NCBI GenBank assembly: GCA_963668605.1
Contig: OY764903.1
Location: forward strand, 2,976,001 to 3,040,000
Length of the DNA: 64,000 nucleotides
DNA from: G963668605 sp963668605
GTDB lineage: Bacteria > Acidobacteriota > Terriglobia > Bryobacterales > Bryobacteraceae
Direction: 5' to 3'
This document shows positions 51,407 to 59,228 of the stretch, in pieces (positions within the stretch are counted from its first letter, which is position 1; every line of letters begins with the position of its first letter). Made by a program: the position numbers and the translations under genes. Under the pieces are notes generated by a model that had not been told where the DNA came from, did not search any database, and was given only the letters and a program-made list of their open reading frames with translations.

Positions 51407-52710
51407 GTGCGCAAGCGGCGGCCGCAAAGACCGGTGCGGTGATCCGTGTGGATTGCCTGTCGCGAGTAGAGGGCGAGGGCGCGCTCCACATCAAGCTGAA
51501 AGGCGCGCGCGTGCAGGATGTGAAACTGAAGATCCCGGAGCCCCCGCGGCTCTTCGAGGCCTTCCTGCGCGGGCGCATGTACACGGAGGCGCCCGACATT
51601 ACGGCACGCATCTGCGGAATCTGTCCGATCGCCTATCAGATGAGCGCGGTCCACGCAATGGAGCGGATCGTAGGCGCGGAGATTCATCCGGCGGTGCGCC
51701 TGCTGCGGAGGTTATTCTATTGCGGCGAATGGATCGAGAGCCACGCACTGCATATCTACATGCTGCATGCTCCGGACTTTCTGGGCTGCCAGGACGTCAT
51801 CGAACTGGCCCGCGATCACAAGCAGGCCGTCGAACGGGCACTGCGGCTGAAGGCGATTGGCAACCGCATCGTCACGTTGCTGGGCGGCCGCGAAATTCAT
51901 CCTGTCTCGGCGGCGGTCGGCGGTTTCTATCATGTGCCCTCCAAGAGCGGCCTGCTCAGTTTGCAGCCAGAACTGGAATGGGCGCTCGAAGCTTCCATCG
52001 AGACAGCGAGGCTGGTCGCGGGATTTCCCTTCCCCGCCTTCGAACCGGATTACGAATTCGTGTCGTTGAGCCATCCCTCCGAATATCCGCTCTGCGAAGG
52101 CAGAATCGTGTCGAGCAAGGGCCTCGACATCGACGTTGCCGAGTACGAAGACCATTTCATCGAGCAGCAGGTGAAGCACTCCAACGCGCTGCATTCGCAG
52201 TTGCGCGAACGCGGTTCATTTCTCGTCGGGCCGCTCGCCCGTTTTAATCTGAACTACTCCAAACTGCCTGAAGTAGCGCGCCGCACAGCGGAAGAGTGCG
52301 GTCTCGATGTGCCTTGCCGCAACCAATTCAAGAGCATCATCGTGCGCGCCGTCGAACTCGTCTTCGCCTGCCACGAAGCGCTTCGCGTGATTGCGGAATA
52401 CGAAGCGCCGCCCGCGCCGCGCGTCAAGTTCGCACCGCGGGCGGGCACGGGGCACGCCGCCACCGAAGCGCCGCGCGGCACGTTGTACCACCGTTACATC
52501 ATCGACGAGCACGGCCTTATTCTGGGATCGCGCATTGTGCCACCCACCTCGCAAAACCTGAAACGCATCGAAGACGATTTGTGGCAATTTGTGCCGCAGG
52601 TGCTCGACCAGCCGGTCGACGAAATGACGCTGCGTTGCGAGCAGGCGATCCGCAACTATGATCCCTGCATCTCGTGCGCGACGCATTTTTTGAAATTGAA
52701 ACTGGAGTAG
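51403..52710 (+). CDS. hydA: [NiFe] hydrogenase group 3b-like, large (alpha) subunit
   Basis: A 435-residue catalytic subunit from ATG 51403. The N-terminal Ni-Fe ligands are in RICGICPIAYQMSA (Cys71 and Cys74) and the C-terminal ligands in DPCISCATH (Cys422 and Cys425). Seven residues, FLKLKLE, follow His428; this is a short C-terminal extension that the maturation protease would remove. The protein activates or evolves H2, coupled to NAD(P)H through its partners. Group 3b enzymes are often fermentative or redox-balancing and fairly oxygen tolerant. Group assignment is from operon order and motifs. Confidence 0.94.
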   Translation: MSAQAAAAKTGAVIRVDCLSRVEGEGALHIKLKGARVQDVKLKIPEPPRLFEAFLRGRMYTEAPDITARICGICPIAYQMSAVHAMERIVGAEIHPAVRLLRRLFYCGEWIESHALHIYMLHAPDFLGCQDVIELARDHKQAVERALRLKAIGNRIVTLLGGREIHPVSAAVGGFYHVPSKSGLLSLQPELEWALEASIETARLVAGFPFPAFEPDYEFVSLSHPSEYPLCEGRIVSSKGLDIDVAEYEDHFIEQQVKHSNALHSQLRERGSFLVGPLARFNLNYSKLPEVARRTAEECGLDVPCRNQFKSIIVRAVELVFACHEALRVIAEYEAPPAPRVKFAPRAGTGHAATEAPRGTLYHRYIIDEHGLILGSRIVPPTSQNLKRIEDDLWQFVPQVLDQPVDEMTLRCEQAIRNYDPCISCATHFLKLKLE

Positions 52711-52712
52711 TT

Positions 52713-53183
52713 GTGCACACGCGCATCATCGGTATCGGCAATCCGGACCGCGGGGATGATACGGCCGGGTTGCTGGTCGCGCGTCGCCTGCGCGAACTCG
52801 ACATCGATGCCGCCGAGTTCAGCGGCGAAGCGCTCAGCCTGATCGATCTCTGGGAAGGCTACGAAAATGTGATATTGGTGGACGCTGTGGTCACCGGTAC
52901 GACATCAGGCGAAATCGTTAGCTGGAACGCATGCGAGCAGCGCGTTCCGCGCACTCCGTTCAAGCGCTCCACGCATACTTTCAGCATCGCCGATGCGGTG
53001 GAGTTGGGCCGCATCACGGACAAGCTTCCCGAGGCGCTGATCATCTTCGGCATTGAGGGACGCAGGTTCACACCGGGGACCGGCGCGAGCAAGCGCGTTC
53101 GCGACGCCGTAGAGCGTCTGGCGCGGCAACTTGCCGGCGAGGTTGCCCGATGGCAGAACACAGACGCCTCCACATCACGCTAG
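52713..53183 (+). CDS. Hydrogenase maturation protease (HyaD/HycI family)
   Basis: A 156-residue protein from GTG 52713, two bases after the large-subunit stop and with a GGAG ribosome-binding site inside that gene's end. TRIIGIGNPDRGDDTAGLLV holds the conserved Asp that binds nickel, FSGEALSLIDLWEGYENVIL a second acidic ligand, and THTFSIADAVELG the His. The enzyme clips the C-terminal peptide from the large subunit after nickel insertion, here most likely FLKLKLE. Its 3' end overlaps hypF by 34 bp. Confidence 0.9.
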   Translation: MHTRIIGIGNPDRGDDTAGLLVARRLRELDIDAAEFSGEALSLIDLWEGYENVILVDAVVTGTTSGEIVSWNACEQRVPRTPFKRSTHTFSIADAVELGRITDKLPEALIIFGIEGRRFTPGTGASKRVRDAVERLARQLAGEVARWQNTDASTSR

Positions 53184-55267
53184 CCGGCACCGTGCAGGGA
53201 ACCGGCTTCCGCCCGTTCCTGTTCCGCTTGGCTACGGAACTGAACCTTACGGGCTGGGTACGCAACTCCTCCGCCGGCCTGACGGTGGAGGTGGAAGGCG
53301 AGCGCACCCACGAGTTCCTCCAGCGCCTCGATTCCGGGATGCCGGCTGCCGCGGTCGTGCTCTCGCGCGAGGTCAGCGAATTGGCGCCGGCCGGTTATTC
53401 GCATTTCGAGATCCGGTCGAGCGACGATTCGGACGTGAAGGCCACAGGCATTCTCCCCGATCTCGCGACATGCCCGGAGTGCCTGGCGGAACTCGGCGAT
53501 CCCGACGGCCGGCGCGGCGGTTATGCGTTCACGAACTGCACGCTGTGTGGACCGCGCTACACGATCGTGCGCGACATTCCCTATGATCGGCCCAACACTA
53601 CGATGGCGGCGTTTATAATGTGCGAACAGTGCCGCAGCGAGTACGGCAACCCGCGCGACCGCCGTTTTCACGCGCAACCCATCGCCTGTCCGGCGTGCGG
53701 ACCGAAACTGGACGGCGCGATTCCATCGCTCGCGGGCGGACGCATCGTCGCACTCAAAGGCATCGGAGGCTTTCAACTGCTGGTGGACGGGCGCGACGAG
53801 CAGGCAGTCGAACGCCTGCGCCGTTTGAAACATCGGGATGAGAAACCGTTCGCATTGATGCTGCCCGACGCCGCGGCGGTGCGCGCCGTCTGCAAGGTTT
53901 CGGAGCAGGAAGAGGCTCTGCTGCGCTCCGCCGCCGCACCCATCGTCCTGCTGCGTCCGAAGGAAGCAAACGGAATCGCGCCCTCGGTAGCGAAGAGTTC
54001 TCCCTATCTCGGCGTGATGCTGCCGTGCTCACCGCTGCATCATCTGCTGATGCAGGCAAACCCTTTTCCCGTCGTCGCCACCAGCGGCAATCGCAGCGAC
54101 GAACCCATCGCGACGGCCAACGACGAGGCCCGCGTGCGGCTGGCCGGCATCGCGGATGAATTCCTGACGCACGACCGCGCCATCGCCCGTGCCTGCGACG
54201 ACTCCGTTGCACGCATCTCCCGCGGGCATGCAATGGTGCTGCGCCGCGCGCGGGGCTATGCGCCCCTGCCTGTGCCGGCGGGACGCGAACTTCCACCCGT
54301 GCTGGCCGTCGGTGCGCATTTGAAAAACACCGTCGCGATCGCGATTGGCCGGCAGGTCTATCTCAGCCAGCACATCGGCGACCTCGACACGCTCGAAGCG
54401 CGGCAGTCCTTCGAACGCGCCATCGACGATCTCTGCCGCCTGTATAGCTTCGCACCGGAGGCGGTGGTCTGCGACCTGCATCCTGACTACGCCTCCACGA
54501 TCTGGGCGCGCCAGTCCGGGCTGCCGCTGATTGCGGTGCAGCACCACCACGCACACGCCGCCGCGTGCGCCGCGGAGAACGACGTGCGCGGCACGTATCT
54601 GGCAGTGATTTGGGATGGCACCGGCTACGGGCTGGACGGCACGATCTGGGGCGGCGAGTTTTTTCTCTGCGAGGCGGGCCGCTTCGAGCGCATCGCGCAT
54701 CTGCGTCCGTTCCAACTGCCCGGCGGCGAGGCGGCGATTCGCGAAGGCTGGCGCGCGGCGGCAGCGCTGACCGGAGATGGCCCCGCCACACTGCTTCGCA
54801 TGATGGAGCGCGGTCTGCACTCGCCGCAAACCACCAGCGTGGGCCGTCTCTTCGACGCGGTCGCGTCGCTGTGCGGCGTCGCGCGAGAGAGTCACTTCGA
54901 AGGGCAGGCCGCAATGCTGCTCGAGCGCGAGATCGGTTCGCTCGAGACCCGTGAGAGCTACCCGCTACCGGATGGCGATTGGCGTCCGCTGATCGACGCG
55001 CTGCTCGAAGACGTGCATAGCTCCATTCCCCGCGCTCGGATCGCCGCGCGGTTTCACAACGCGCTGGCCGGCTGGATTGTGGATGTCGCGGAGCGCTCGA
55101 CCGCCGGGCAGGTAGTGCTGAGCGGCGGCTGCTTTCAAAATCGTTACCTTGAAGAGCGCGCTGTGGAACTGCTCGAAGCGAAAGGCATACGCGTCTTCAC
55201 TCATCAGCGCGTGCCGCCAAATGATGGAGGCATCGCGCTCGGCCAGGCTATTCTCGCAGCCGGGTGA
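53150..55267 (+). CDS. hypF: Carbamoyltransferase HypF
   Basis: A 705-residue multidomain protein, slightly shorter than the usual 750. The N-terminal acylphosphatase domain is about 1-90 (GTVQGTGFRPFLFRLATELN). Two zinc fingers follow (CPECLAELGDPDGRRGGYAF with NCTLCGPRY, then CEQCRSEYGNPRDRRF with CPACGPK). The YrdC-like domain is about 185-370 and the Kae1-like domain from about 380, with HHHAHAAACAAEN and AVIWDGTGYGLDGTIWGGEF. It makes the carbamoyl precursor of the CN ligands of the Ni-Fe site. hypA-E are not in the window, so the rest of the maturation set lies elsewhere. Confidence 0.94.
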   Translation: MAEHRRLHITLAGTVQGTGFRPFLFRLATELNLTGWVRNSSAGLTVEVEGERTHEFLQRLDSGMPAAAVVLSREVSELAPAGYSHFEIRSSDDSDVKATGILPDLATCPECLAELGDPDGRRGGYAFTNCTLCGPRYTIVRDIPYDRPNTTMAAFIMCEQCRSEYGNPRDRRFHAQPIACPACGPKLDGAIPSLAGGRIVALKGIGGFQLLVDGRDEQAVERLRRLKHRDEKPFALMLPDAAAVRAVCKVSEQEEALLRSAAAPIVLLRPKEANGIAPSVAKSSPYLGVMLPCSPLHHLLMQANPFPVVATSGNRSDEPIATANDEARVRLAGIADEFLTHDRAIARACDDSVARISRGHAMVLRRARGYAPLPVPAGRELPPVLAVGAHLKNTVAIAIGRQVYLSQHIGDLDTLEARQSFERAIDDLCRLYSFAPEAVVCDLHPDYASTIWARQSGLPLIAVQHHHAHAAACAAENDVRGTYLAVIWDGTGYGLDGTIWGGEFFLCEAGRFERIAHLRPFQLPGGEAAIREGWRAAAALTGDGPATLLRMMERGLHSPQTTSVGRLFDAVASLCGVARESHFEGQAAMLLEREIGSLETRESYPLPDGDWRPLIDALLEDVHSSIPRARIAARFHNALAGWIVDVAERSTAGQVVLSGGCFQNRYLEERAVELLEAKGIRVFTHQRVPPNDGGIALGQAILAAG

Positions 55268-55270
55268 CGC

Positions 55271-55600
55271 TCAGTTCGCCGGTTCGAGTACGGCGCTCAT
55301 CGAACCTTCCGATGTGGCCATGCGCGGATCGGCTCCGAAGGCGTGGATCTGGTCGCGCGCGAACTCAGCATGCGGCCGCTCGCAGGTGATCACGATAGTT
55401 CTGCCTGTGGTGTCTACTTCCATCGCGCGACAGAACGCCTCCGCCGTCGTGAAGCAGAAGAGCTTCTTCAGCATCTCGATCACATAGTCGTAGGTATGCT
55501 GGTTGTCGTCGAGCAGCACGACGTGAAACAGCGGGATGTGTTCTTTCTTTTCGACAACATCCGGAACGGGGAGTGCCGTGGTTCCGCCTGTGGGGATCAT
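55271..55600 (-). CDS. clpS: ATP-dependent Clp protease adaptor ClpS
   Basis: A 109-residue protein with a flexible N-terminus and the ClpS core FHVVLLDDNQHTYDYVIEML, LFCFTTAEAFCRAMEVDTTG and VITCERPHAEFARDQIH. It delivers N-end-rule substrates to ClpAP. The hydrophobic pocket residues around DDNQHTYDYV are kept. It converges on hypF with only 3 bp between stops, and no clpA follows on the minus strand. Confidence 0.93.
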   Translation of the reverse strand: MIPTGGTTALPVPDVVEKKEHIPLFHVVLLDDNQHTYDYVIEMLKKLFCFTTAEAFCRAMEVDTTGRTIVITCERPHAEFARDQIHAFGADPRMATSEGSMSAVLEPAN

Positions 55601-55751
55601 CCGCTCGATCGTTCGCCTTTCAGAAGCTCAGATCCCATTCTATGACGGCTTGGGCAAATAGAATGCATCACTGTCCAAGTCAGCGGAGCGTCAGAGTACG
55701 TTGCTCAGGCACGGATGGAGAGTGCCGCTCACGTCACACGGCGCCGGCGAC

Positions 55752-56062
55752 GGAGGCGGGAATACTTCAAGTATCGGCGAGAAGTGGGGGAATCGCAGCC
55801 TCCGGTCGCTTTCGCTCTCGGCACCGTTACGAGATGTGGTGCCGGGGGTGGCGATCCGATTGACGCAGATGCGTTCGTAGCGCCAGCAACGGAAGGAGCC
55901 AAGGAGCCAAGGAGCGGCCGCTCACGTTGAACAGTGCCGGGAGCGGTAGCGACCGGAGGCGGAAATACTTCAATTCTTCAAACCTGGATGAAAAGGTTGA
56001 ATCGCAGCCTCCGGTCGCTGGCGGTTCCGGCACCGTCATGAGGTGTGGCGATCCGATTGACG
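55752..56062. repeat. Two tandem copies of a hairpin-forming repeat
   Basis: Copy A (55752-55865) and copy B (55955-56062) share GGAGGCGG-AATACTTCAA, then AATCGCAGCCTCCGGTCGCT, a GGCACCGT block and TGGCGATCCGATTGACG, with divergent sequence between. In copy B AGCGACCGGAGGC (55948-55960) pairs perfectly with GCCTCCGGTCGCT (56007-56019), and the flanks extend the stem. Copy A can form a weaker version of the same hairpin. The rest of 55601-56132 shows no gene. The element could be a MITE or a structured RNA in the region before the DAHP synthase leader. Confidence 0.6.
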
Positions 56063-56117
56063 AGAGTGAAAATACATCACTGAATCACATCGGTTCGCCC
56101 TGCGTCCTCAGAACTGA

Positions 56118-56123
56118 TATACT
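56118..56123 (+). promoter_or_regulatory. -10-like element before the leader peptide
   Basis: TATACT lies 9 bp before the leader ATG, so transcription would start near 56130 and the leader peptide would be translated from an almost leaderless mRNA. No strong -35 is visible at the expected distance, and no ribosome-binding site precedes the ATG. Confidence 0.3.
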
Positions 56124-56132
56124 TATCGGTTC

Positions 56133-56186
56133 ATGCTGAAGTCTGTCGCCTACTCGTTTAGTTACCGGTTCTGGCCGTTGGCCTGA
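56133..56186 (+). CDS. Aromatic-rich leader peptide of the DAHP synthase gene
   Basis: A 17-codon frame, ATG to TGA, encodes MLKSVAYSFSYRFWPLA. Five of its residues are aromatic (Tyr7, Phe9, Tyr11, Phe13, Trp14), covering all three end products of the pathway that the downstream enzyme begins. The frame ends 110 bp before the DAHP synthase ATG and overlaps the first arm of a set of alternative RNA stems. Ribosome stalling at these codons when an aromatic aminoacyl-tRNA is scarce would free the antiterminator. The peptide has no other likely role. Confidence 0.75.
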   Translation: MLKSVAYSFSYRFWPLA

Positions 56187-56268
56187 GCCGGCGAGTGGCG
56201 TTGGACGAAGAGATTTTTTGCAGTTTTCGATATCCGGCCCACTCGCGAGGAGTGGGCTTTTTGTTTTT
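56165..56268 (+). promoter_or_regulatory. Transcription attenuator with mutually exclusive stems
   Basis: Three stems can be drawn. Stem 1:2 is CCGGTTC (56165-56171) with GAGCCGG (56185-56191), 7 bp including one G-U. Antiterminator 2:3 is GCGAGTGG (56191-56198) with CCACTCGC (56239-56246), 8 bp. Terminator 3:4 is GCCCACTC (56237-56244) with GAGTGGGC (56250-56257). Stems 2:3 and 3:4 share bases 56239-56244 and cannot coexist. Stem 1:2 covers the aromatic codons and leader stop and competes with 2:3. This is the classical ribosome-mediated attenuation logic. Confidence 0.72.
56237..56268 (+). terminator. Intrinsic terminator upstream of DAHP synthase
   Basis: An 8-bp perfect GC-rich stem (GCCCACTC / GAGTGGGC) with loop GCGAG is followed by TTTTTGTTTTT at 56258-56268. 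It stands 27 bp before the DAHP synthase ATG and points toward it, so it is conditional and not a terminator of an upstream gene. Confidence 0.88.
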
Positions 56269-56295
56269 CAGCTCAATTCAAGGGAGGGTGCAACG

Positions 56296-57339
56296 ATGAT
56301 TATTTCAATGAAGCTGAACGCTACGCGGGAAGAGATCGATCATGTCTGCGAACGCATTCGCGAATACGGTTACAAAATCCATGCGATCGAGGGCGAACAG
56401 CGGGTCGTGATTGGCGCGGTCGGAATGGGCGACGACGTCACCAGGTGCCTGGAATCGCTCGAAGCGCTGCCGTGTGTTGAGAAGGCGGTACGCATCTCGG
56501 CGCCGTACAAGTTCGTAAGCAAGGAATTCAAGAAAGGGCACACAGCGGTCAAAGTGAACGGTGTCTCCATCGGCGGCGACGAGTTCATTGTAATGGCAGG
56601 CCCGTGCTCGGTCGAATCCGAGCAGCAGATCATGGAGACGGCCGAGGCCGTAGCCGCATCCGGCGCAAAGATCCTGCGCGGCGGGGCATTCAAACCGCGC
56701 ACGTCGCCCTACGACTTTCAGGGCATGGAAGAGGAAGGGCTCAAGTTACTGCGCAAGGCACGCGAAGCCACGGGGCTTGCGGTCATCACAGAAGTGATGA
56801 GCGACCGCGACGTGGCGCTGGTGGCCGAGTACGCCGATGTGCTCCAAGTCGGCGCACGCAACATGCAGAATTTCGTACTCCTCAAAGCGCTGGGTACATG
56901 CGGCCGTCCGATCCTGCTCAAACGCGGCATGAGCTCCACCGTCAAGGAACTGCTCATGTCAGCCGAGTACATCGTGGCGCACGGCAATCCCAACGTGATC
57001 CTCTGCGAGCGTGGCATCCGCACGTTCGAGACGGTCACGCGCAACACTTGCGACATCGCCGCCGTCGCCGCTTTGAACGAACTGACGCACCTGCCCGTGG
57101 TCCTCGACCCGAGCCACGCCACAGGCAAGCGCAGTTTGGTTCCGCCACTCGCACGCGCGGGCGTCGCCATCGGTTCAGATGGTCTCATCATCGAAGTGCA
57201 CCCACACCCGGAGAAGGCGATCAGCGACGGCGCGCAGTCGCTCACGCTGGAGCAGTTCCGCCTGTTGATGCTCAGCTTGCAGCCGTACATCCGGCTGTGG
57301 AAGGAGTCGCGGGTGACAGACGCCGTCGAAGCGGTGTAA
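56296..57339 (+). CDS. aroF: 3-deoxy-7-phosphoheptulonate (DAHP) synthase
   Basis: A 347-residue enzyme from ATG 56296 with AGGGAGG upstream; an open frame from 56218 runs through the terminator and is not coding. The N-terminal 70 residues are a ferredoxin-like/ACT-like regulatory domain (LNATREEIDHVCERIREYGY), as in the type I-beta enzymes of Thermotoga. The barrel shows MAGPCSVESEQQIMETAEAV, LRGGAFKPRTSPYDFQG, LLKRGMSSTVKELLMSAEY and DPSHATGKRSLV. It condenses PEP and erythrose 4-phosphate at the entry to aromatic amino acid synthesis. Expression is probably set by the attenuator in front of it and activity by the N-terminal domain. Confidence 0.95.
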   Translation: MIISMKLNATREEIDHVCERIREYGYKIHAIEGEQRVVIGAVGMGDDVTRCLESLEALPCVEKAVRISAPYKFVSKEFKKGHTAVKVNGVSIGGDEFIVMAGPCSVESEQQIMETAEAVAASGAKILRGGAFKPRTSPYDFQGMEEEGLKLLRKAREATGLAVITEVMSDRDVALVAEYADVLQVGARNMQNFVLLKALGTCGRPILLKRGMSSTVKELLMSAEYIVAHGNPNVILCERGIRTFETVTRNTCDIAAVAALNELTHLPVVLDPSHATGKRSLVPPLARAGVAIGSDGLIIEVHPHPEKAISDGAQSLTLEQFRLLMLSLQPYIRLWKESRVTDAVEAV

Positions 57340-57351
57340 CCTGCAACTAGA

Positions 57352-58278
57352 GTGCACCCGAAATTCCGCCCCTGGCATATAGTTACGCTGGTCGTTGTCT
57401 TCTGCGCCGCTGTAATGTGCGGCCTGCATTTCTATCGCTCGAAGACAAAGCTTGGCGCCGCGCAGATCGTGGGCTATGTACCGGCGGGCCCGTCGCTACT
57501 GATTTATCTGGACGTCGGCGCGCTGCGGCAAGCGGGTCTGATCGAGTTGCTCGCGGGCTCGAAGGTGGCCGAGGATCCCGAGTACCGCGCGTTTGTCGAG
57601 CAGACTCAATTCGACTATCGCAAAGATCTGTACGCGGTCGCCGCGAGCTTCAGCGCGGACGAAGCCTTCTATGTCATCCATGGGCGCTTCGATTGGAACG
57701 CACTGAAATCCTACGCGCTTCTGGCCGGAGGCGCCTGTTGGGACGCGGCTTGCTCGGCCCCTTCGAGCCGGCCGAATCGCTACCTCTCGTTCATGCCCAT
57801 ACGCACCGATCTTATGGTGCTGGTGGTCAGCCCGAGTCGCGGCGCGGTCAGGACCGCGGTGACGCGCCCGCGCCGCAGCGCGAAAGAGGCGCAGCCCGAT
57901 CAGCCCGTATGGATCTCGATACCGCCGGCAGTGCTGCGGAAACCCGACTCCTTCCCTAGCGGAACTCAATTATTCGCAAAGGCTCTGCAGGACAGCGACA
58001 ACGTGACGTTCTCCATCGCGCCCTCGGAGAACAGGTTCCAGGCGCGTTTGGACGTCCTGTGCCGCTCCACCGAAGAGGCGGTGCTGATCGAGGCGCAGTT
58101 CGAGCGCATCACGGACGTGCTGCGTAAATTGATCGCAGGCAACGGACAGAGCCCGAATCCCCGCGATCTCTCCGGCGTCCTCACCAGCGGCGCGTTTCGT
58201 CGTGAAGAGCGCCGCGTGCGCGGCACGTGGCCCATCGAAAAAGCCTTCCTCGAAACCATCGCCGGGGGATCGCTCTAG
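57352..58278 (+). CDS. Unknown membrane-anchored protein
   Basis: A 308-residue protein from GTG 57352, 12 bp after the DAHP synthase stop. One N-terminal membrane segment (IVTLVVVFCAAVMCGLHFYR) anchors a large soluble domain that would face the periplasm. The soluble part begins VGYVPAGPSLLIYLDVGALR, a pattern seen in acidobacterial hypothetical proteins that resemble DUF3352-like domains, but I do not assign a family. Two Cys lie in GGACWDAACSAPS. The close spacing and the overlap-like junction with the kinase that follows suggest one operon with DAHP synthase. Confidence 0.65.
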   Translation: MHPKFRPWHIVTLVVVFCAAVMCGLHFYRSKTKLGAAQIVGYVPAGPSLLIYLDVGALRQAGLIELLAGSKVAEDPEYRAFVEQTQFDYRKDLYAVAASFSADEAFYVIHGRFDWNALKSYALLAGGACWDAACSAPSSRPNRYLSFMPIRTDLMVLVVSPSRGAVRTAVTRPRRSAKEAQPDQPVWISIPPAVLRKPDSFPSGTQLFAKALQDSDNVTFSIAPSENRFQARLDVLCRSTEEAVLIEAQFERITDVLRKLIAGNGQSPNPRDLSGVLTSGAFRREERRVRGTWPIEKAFLETIAGGSL

Positions 58279-58279
58279 C

Positions 58280-59224
58280 GTGGTTTCCATCCGTCCCGGC
58301 GGCGTACTGTGCTGCGGCAACATCGTCTTCGACATCCTGGTGCGGCCCGTCGATGAACTGCGCTGGAGCGCCACAACGTGGGTGGAATCGATCGAGCAGC
58401 ATATCGGCGGAAATGGAGCGAACACCAGCTTCGCCCTGGCGCGGCTCGGCGTGCCTGTGCGCCTGCTGAGCGTAGTCGGCTCCGATGCGACCGGCGGCCA
58501 ACTGTGCACCATCCTGTCGGAAGCGGGCGTCGACACGCAATCCATCGAATCGTGCAGCGAGCCCACGGCAACCTCCATCGTGCTGGTCAAGAGCGACGGT
58601 ACGCGACTCTTTCTGCATCGCCCTGGCTCAAGCAGCGTGGCGTTTCCCGAGCCGATCCGCTTCACGCCCGATCTCATCGGCGGCCTGCCGCACTTTCACA
58701 TGGCCAACGTCTTCGCGCTGCCGCTGCTGCGCGCTCATGCGGGAGAGACGCTGCGGCGCGCGCGCGAGGCGGGCTTGACGACATCGCTGGATACAGGCTG
58801 GGACTCGCGCGGCCAATGGATGGAAGTTCTGCGACCCTGTCTGCCGCACGTCGACATCCTGTTCGTAAACGAGGATGAGGCGCGCATGTTGTCCGGCTGC
58901 TCCGGCGCGAAGGAGGCTGCGGCGGCCTTCCGCGCGGCAGGCGCCGGTACGGTCGTCGTCAAACTCGGCGGCGCCGGCTGCGCGGTGTTCACAGACGACG
59001 GCGAGATCCGCGCGCCCGGCATCGAGGTGCCCGTCGTCGACACGACGGGCGCCGGCGACAGTTTCGCCGGAGGCTTTCTGGCCGCGCTGCATTACGGGAG
59101 AGATCTGGCCGGCGCCGCGCTCTTCGCCAACGCCGTGGGTGCGCTCAGCGTGCAGGGTCTCGGCTCGGTGCGCGGCTTGCGCGACCTCGCTGGAACCGAG
59201 CAGTTTCTTCGCTCGCTAGAATAG
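58280..59224 (+). CDS. PfkB-family carbohydrate kinase
   Basis: About 314 residues from GTG 58280, one base after the previous stop. Ribokinase-type features: CCGNIVFDILVRPVDELRWS, the substrate-binding GGNGANTSFALARLG, VGSDATGGQLCTILSEAGVD, VKLGGAGCAVF and the ATP-site signature VVDTTGAGDSFAGGFLAALH with the catalytic Asp in GAGDSF. It phosphorylates a sugar or nucleoside in the cytoplasm; the substrate is not evident. It is followed 4 bp later by a small exported protein gene. Confidence 0.88.
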   Translation: MVSIRPGGVLCCGNIVFDILVRPVDELRWSATTWVESIEQHIGGNGANTSFALARLGVPVRLLSVVGSDATGGQLCTILSEAGVDTQSIESCSEPTATSIVLVKSDGTRLFLHRPGSSSVAFPEPIRFTPDLIGGLPHFHMANVFALPLLRAHAGETLRRAREAGLTTSLDTGWDSRGQWMEVLRPCLPHVDILFVNEDEARMLSGCSGAKEAAAAFRAAGAGTVVVKLGGAGCAVFTDDGEIRAPGIEVPVVDTTGAGDSFAGGFLAALHYGRDLAGAALFANAVGALSVQGLGSVRGLRDLAGTEQFLRSLE

Positions 59225-59228
59225 AAGT

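Noticed and set aside
56218..56295. N-terminal extension of DAHP synthase from 56218
   Set aside because: The extension is translated through the terminator hairpin and T-run, while ATG 56296 has an excellent ribosome-binding site.
56133..56295. T-box riboswitch as the explanation of the DAHP synthase leader
   Set aside because: I could not find the T-box consensus (AGGGTGGNACCGCG) or a specifier stem, whereas an aromatic leader peptide and competing stems are present.
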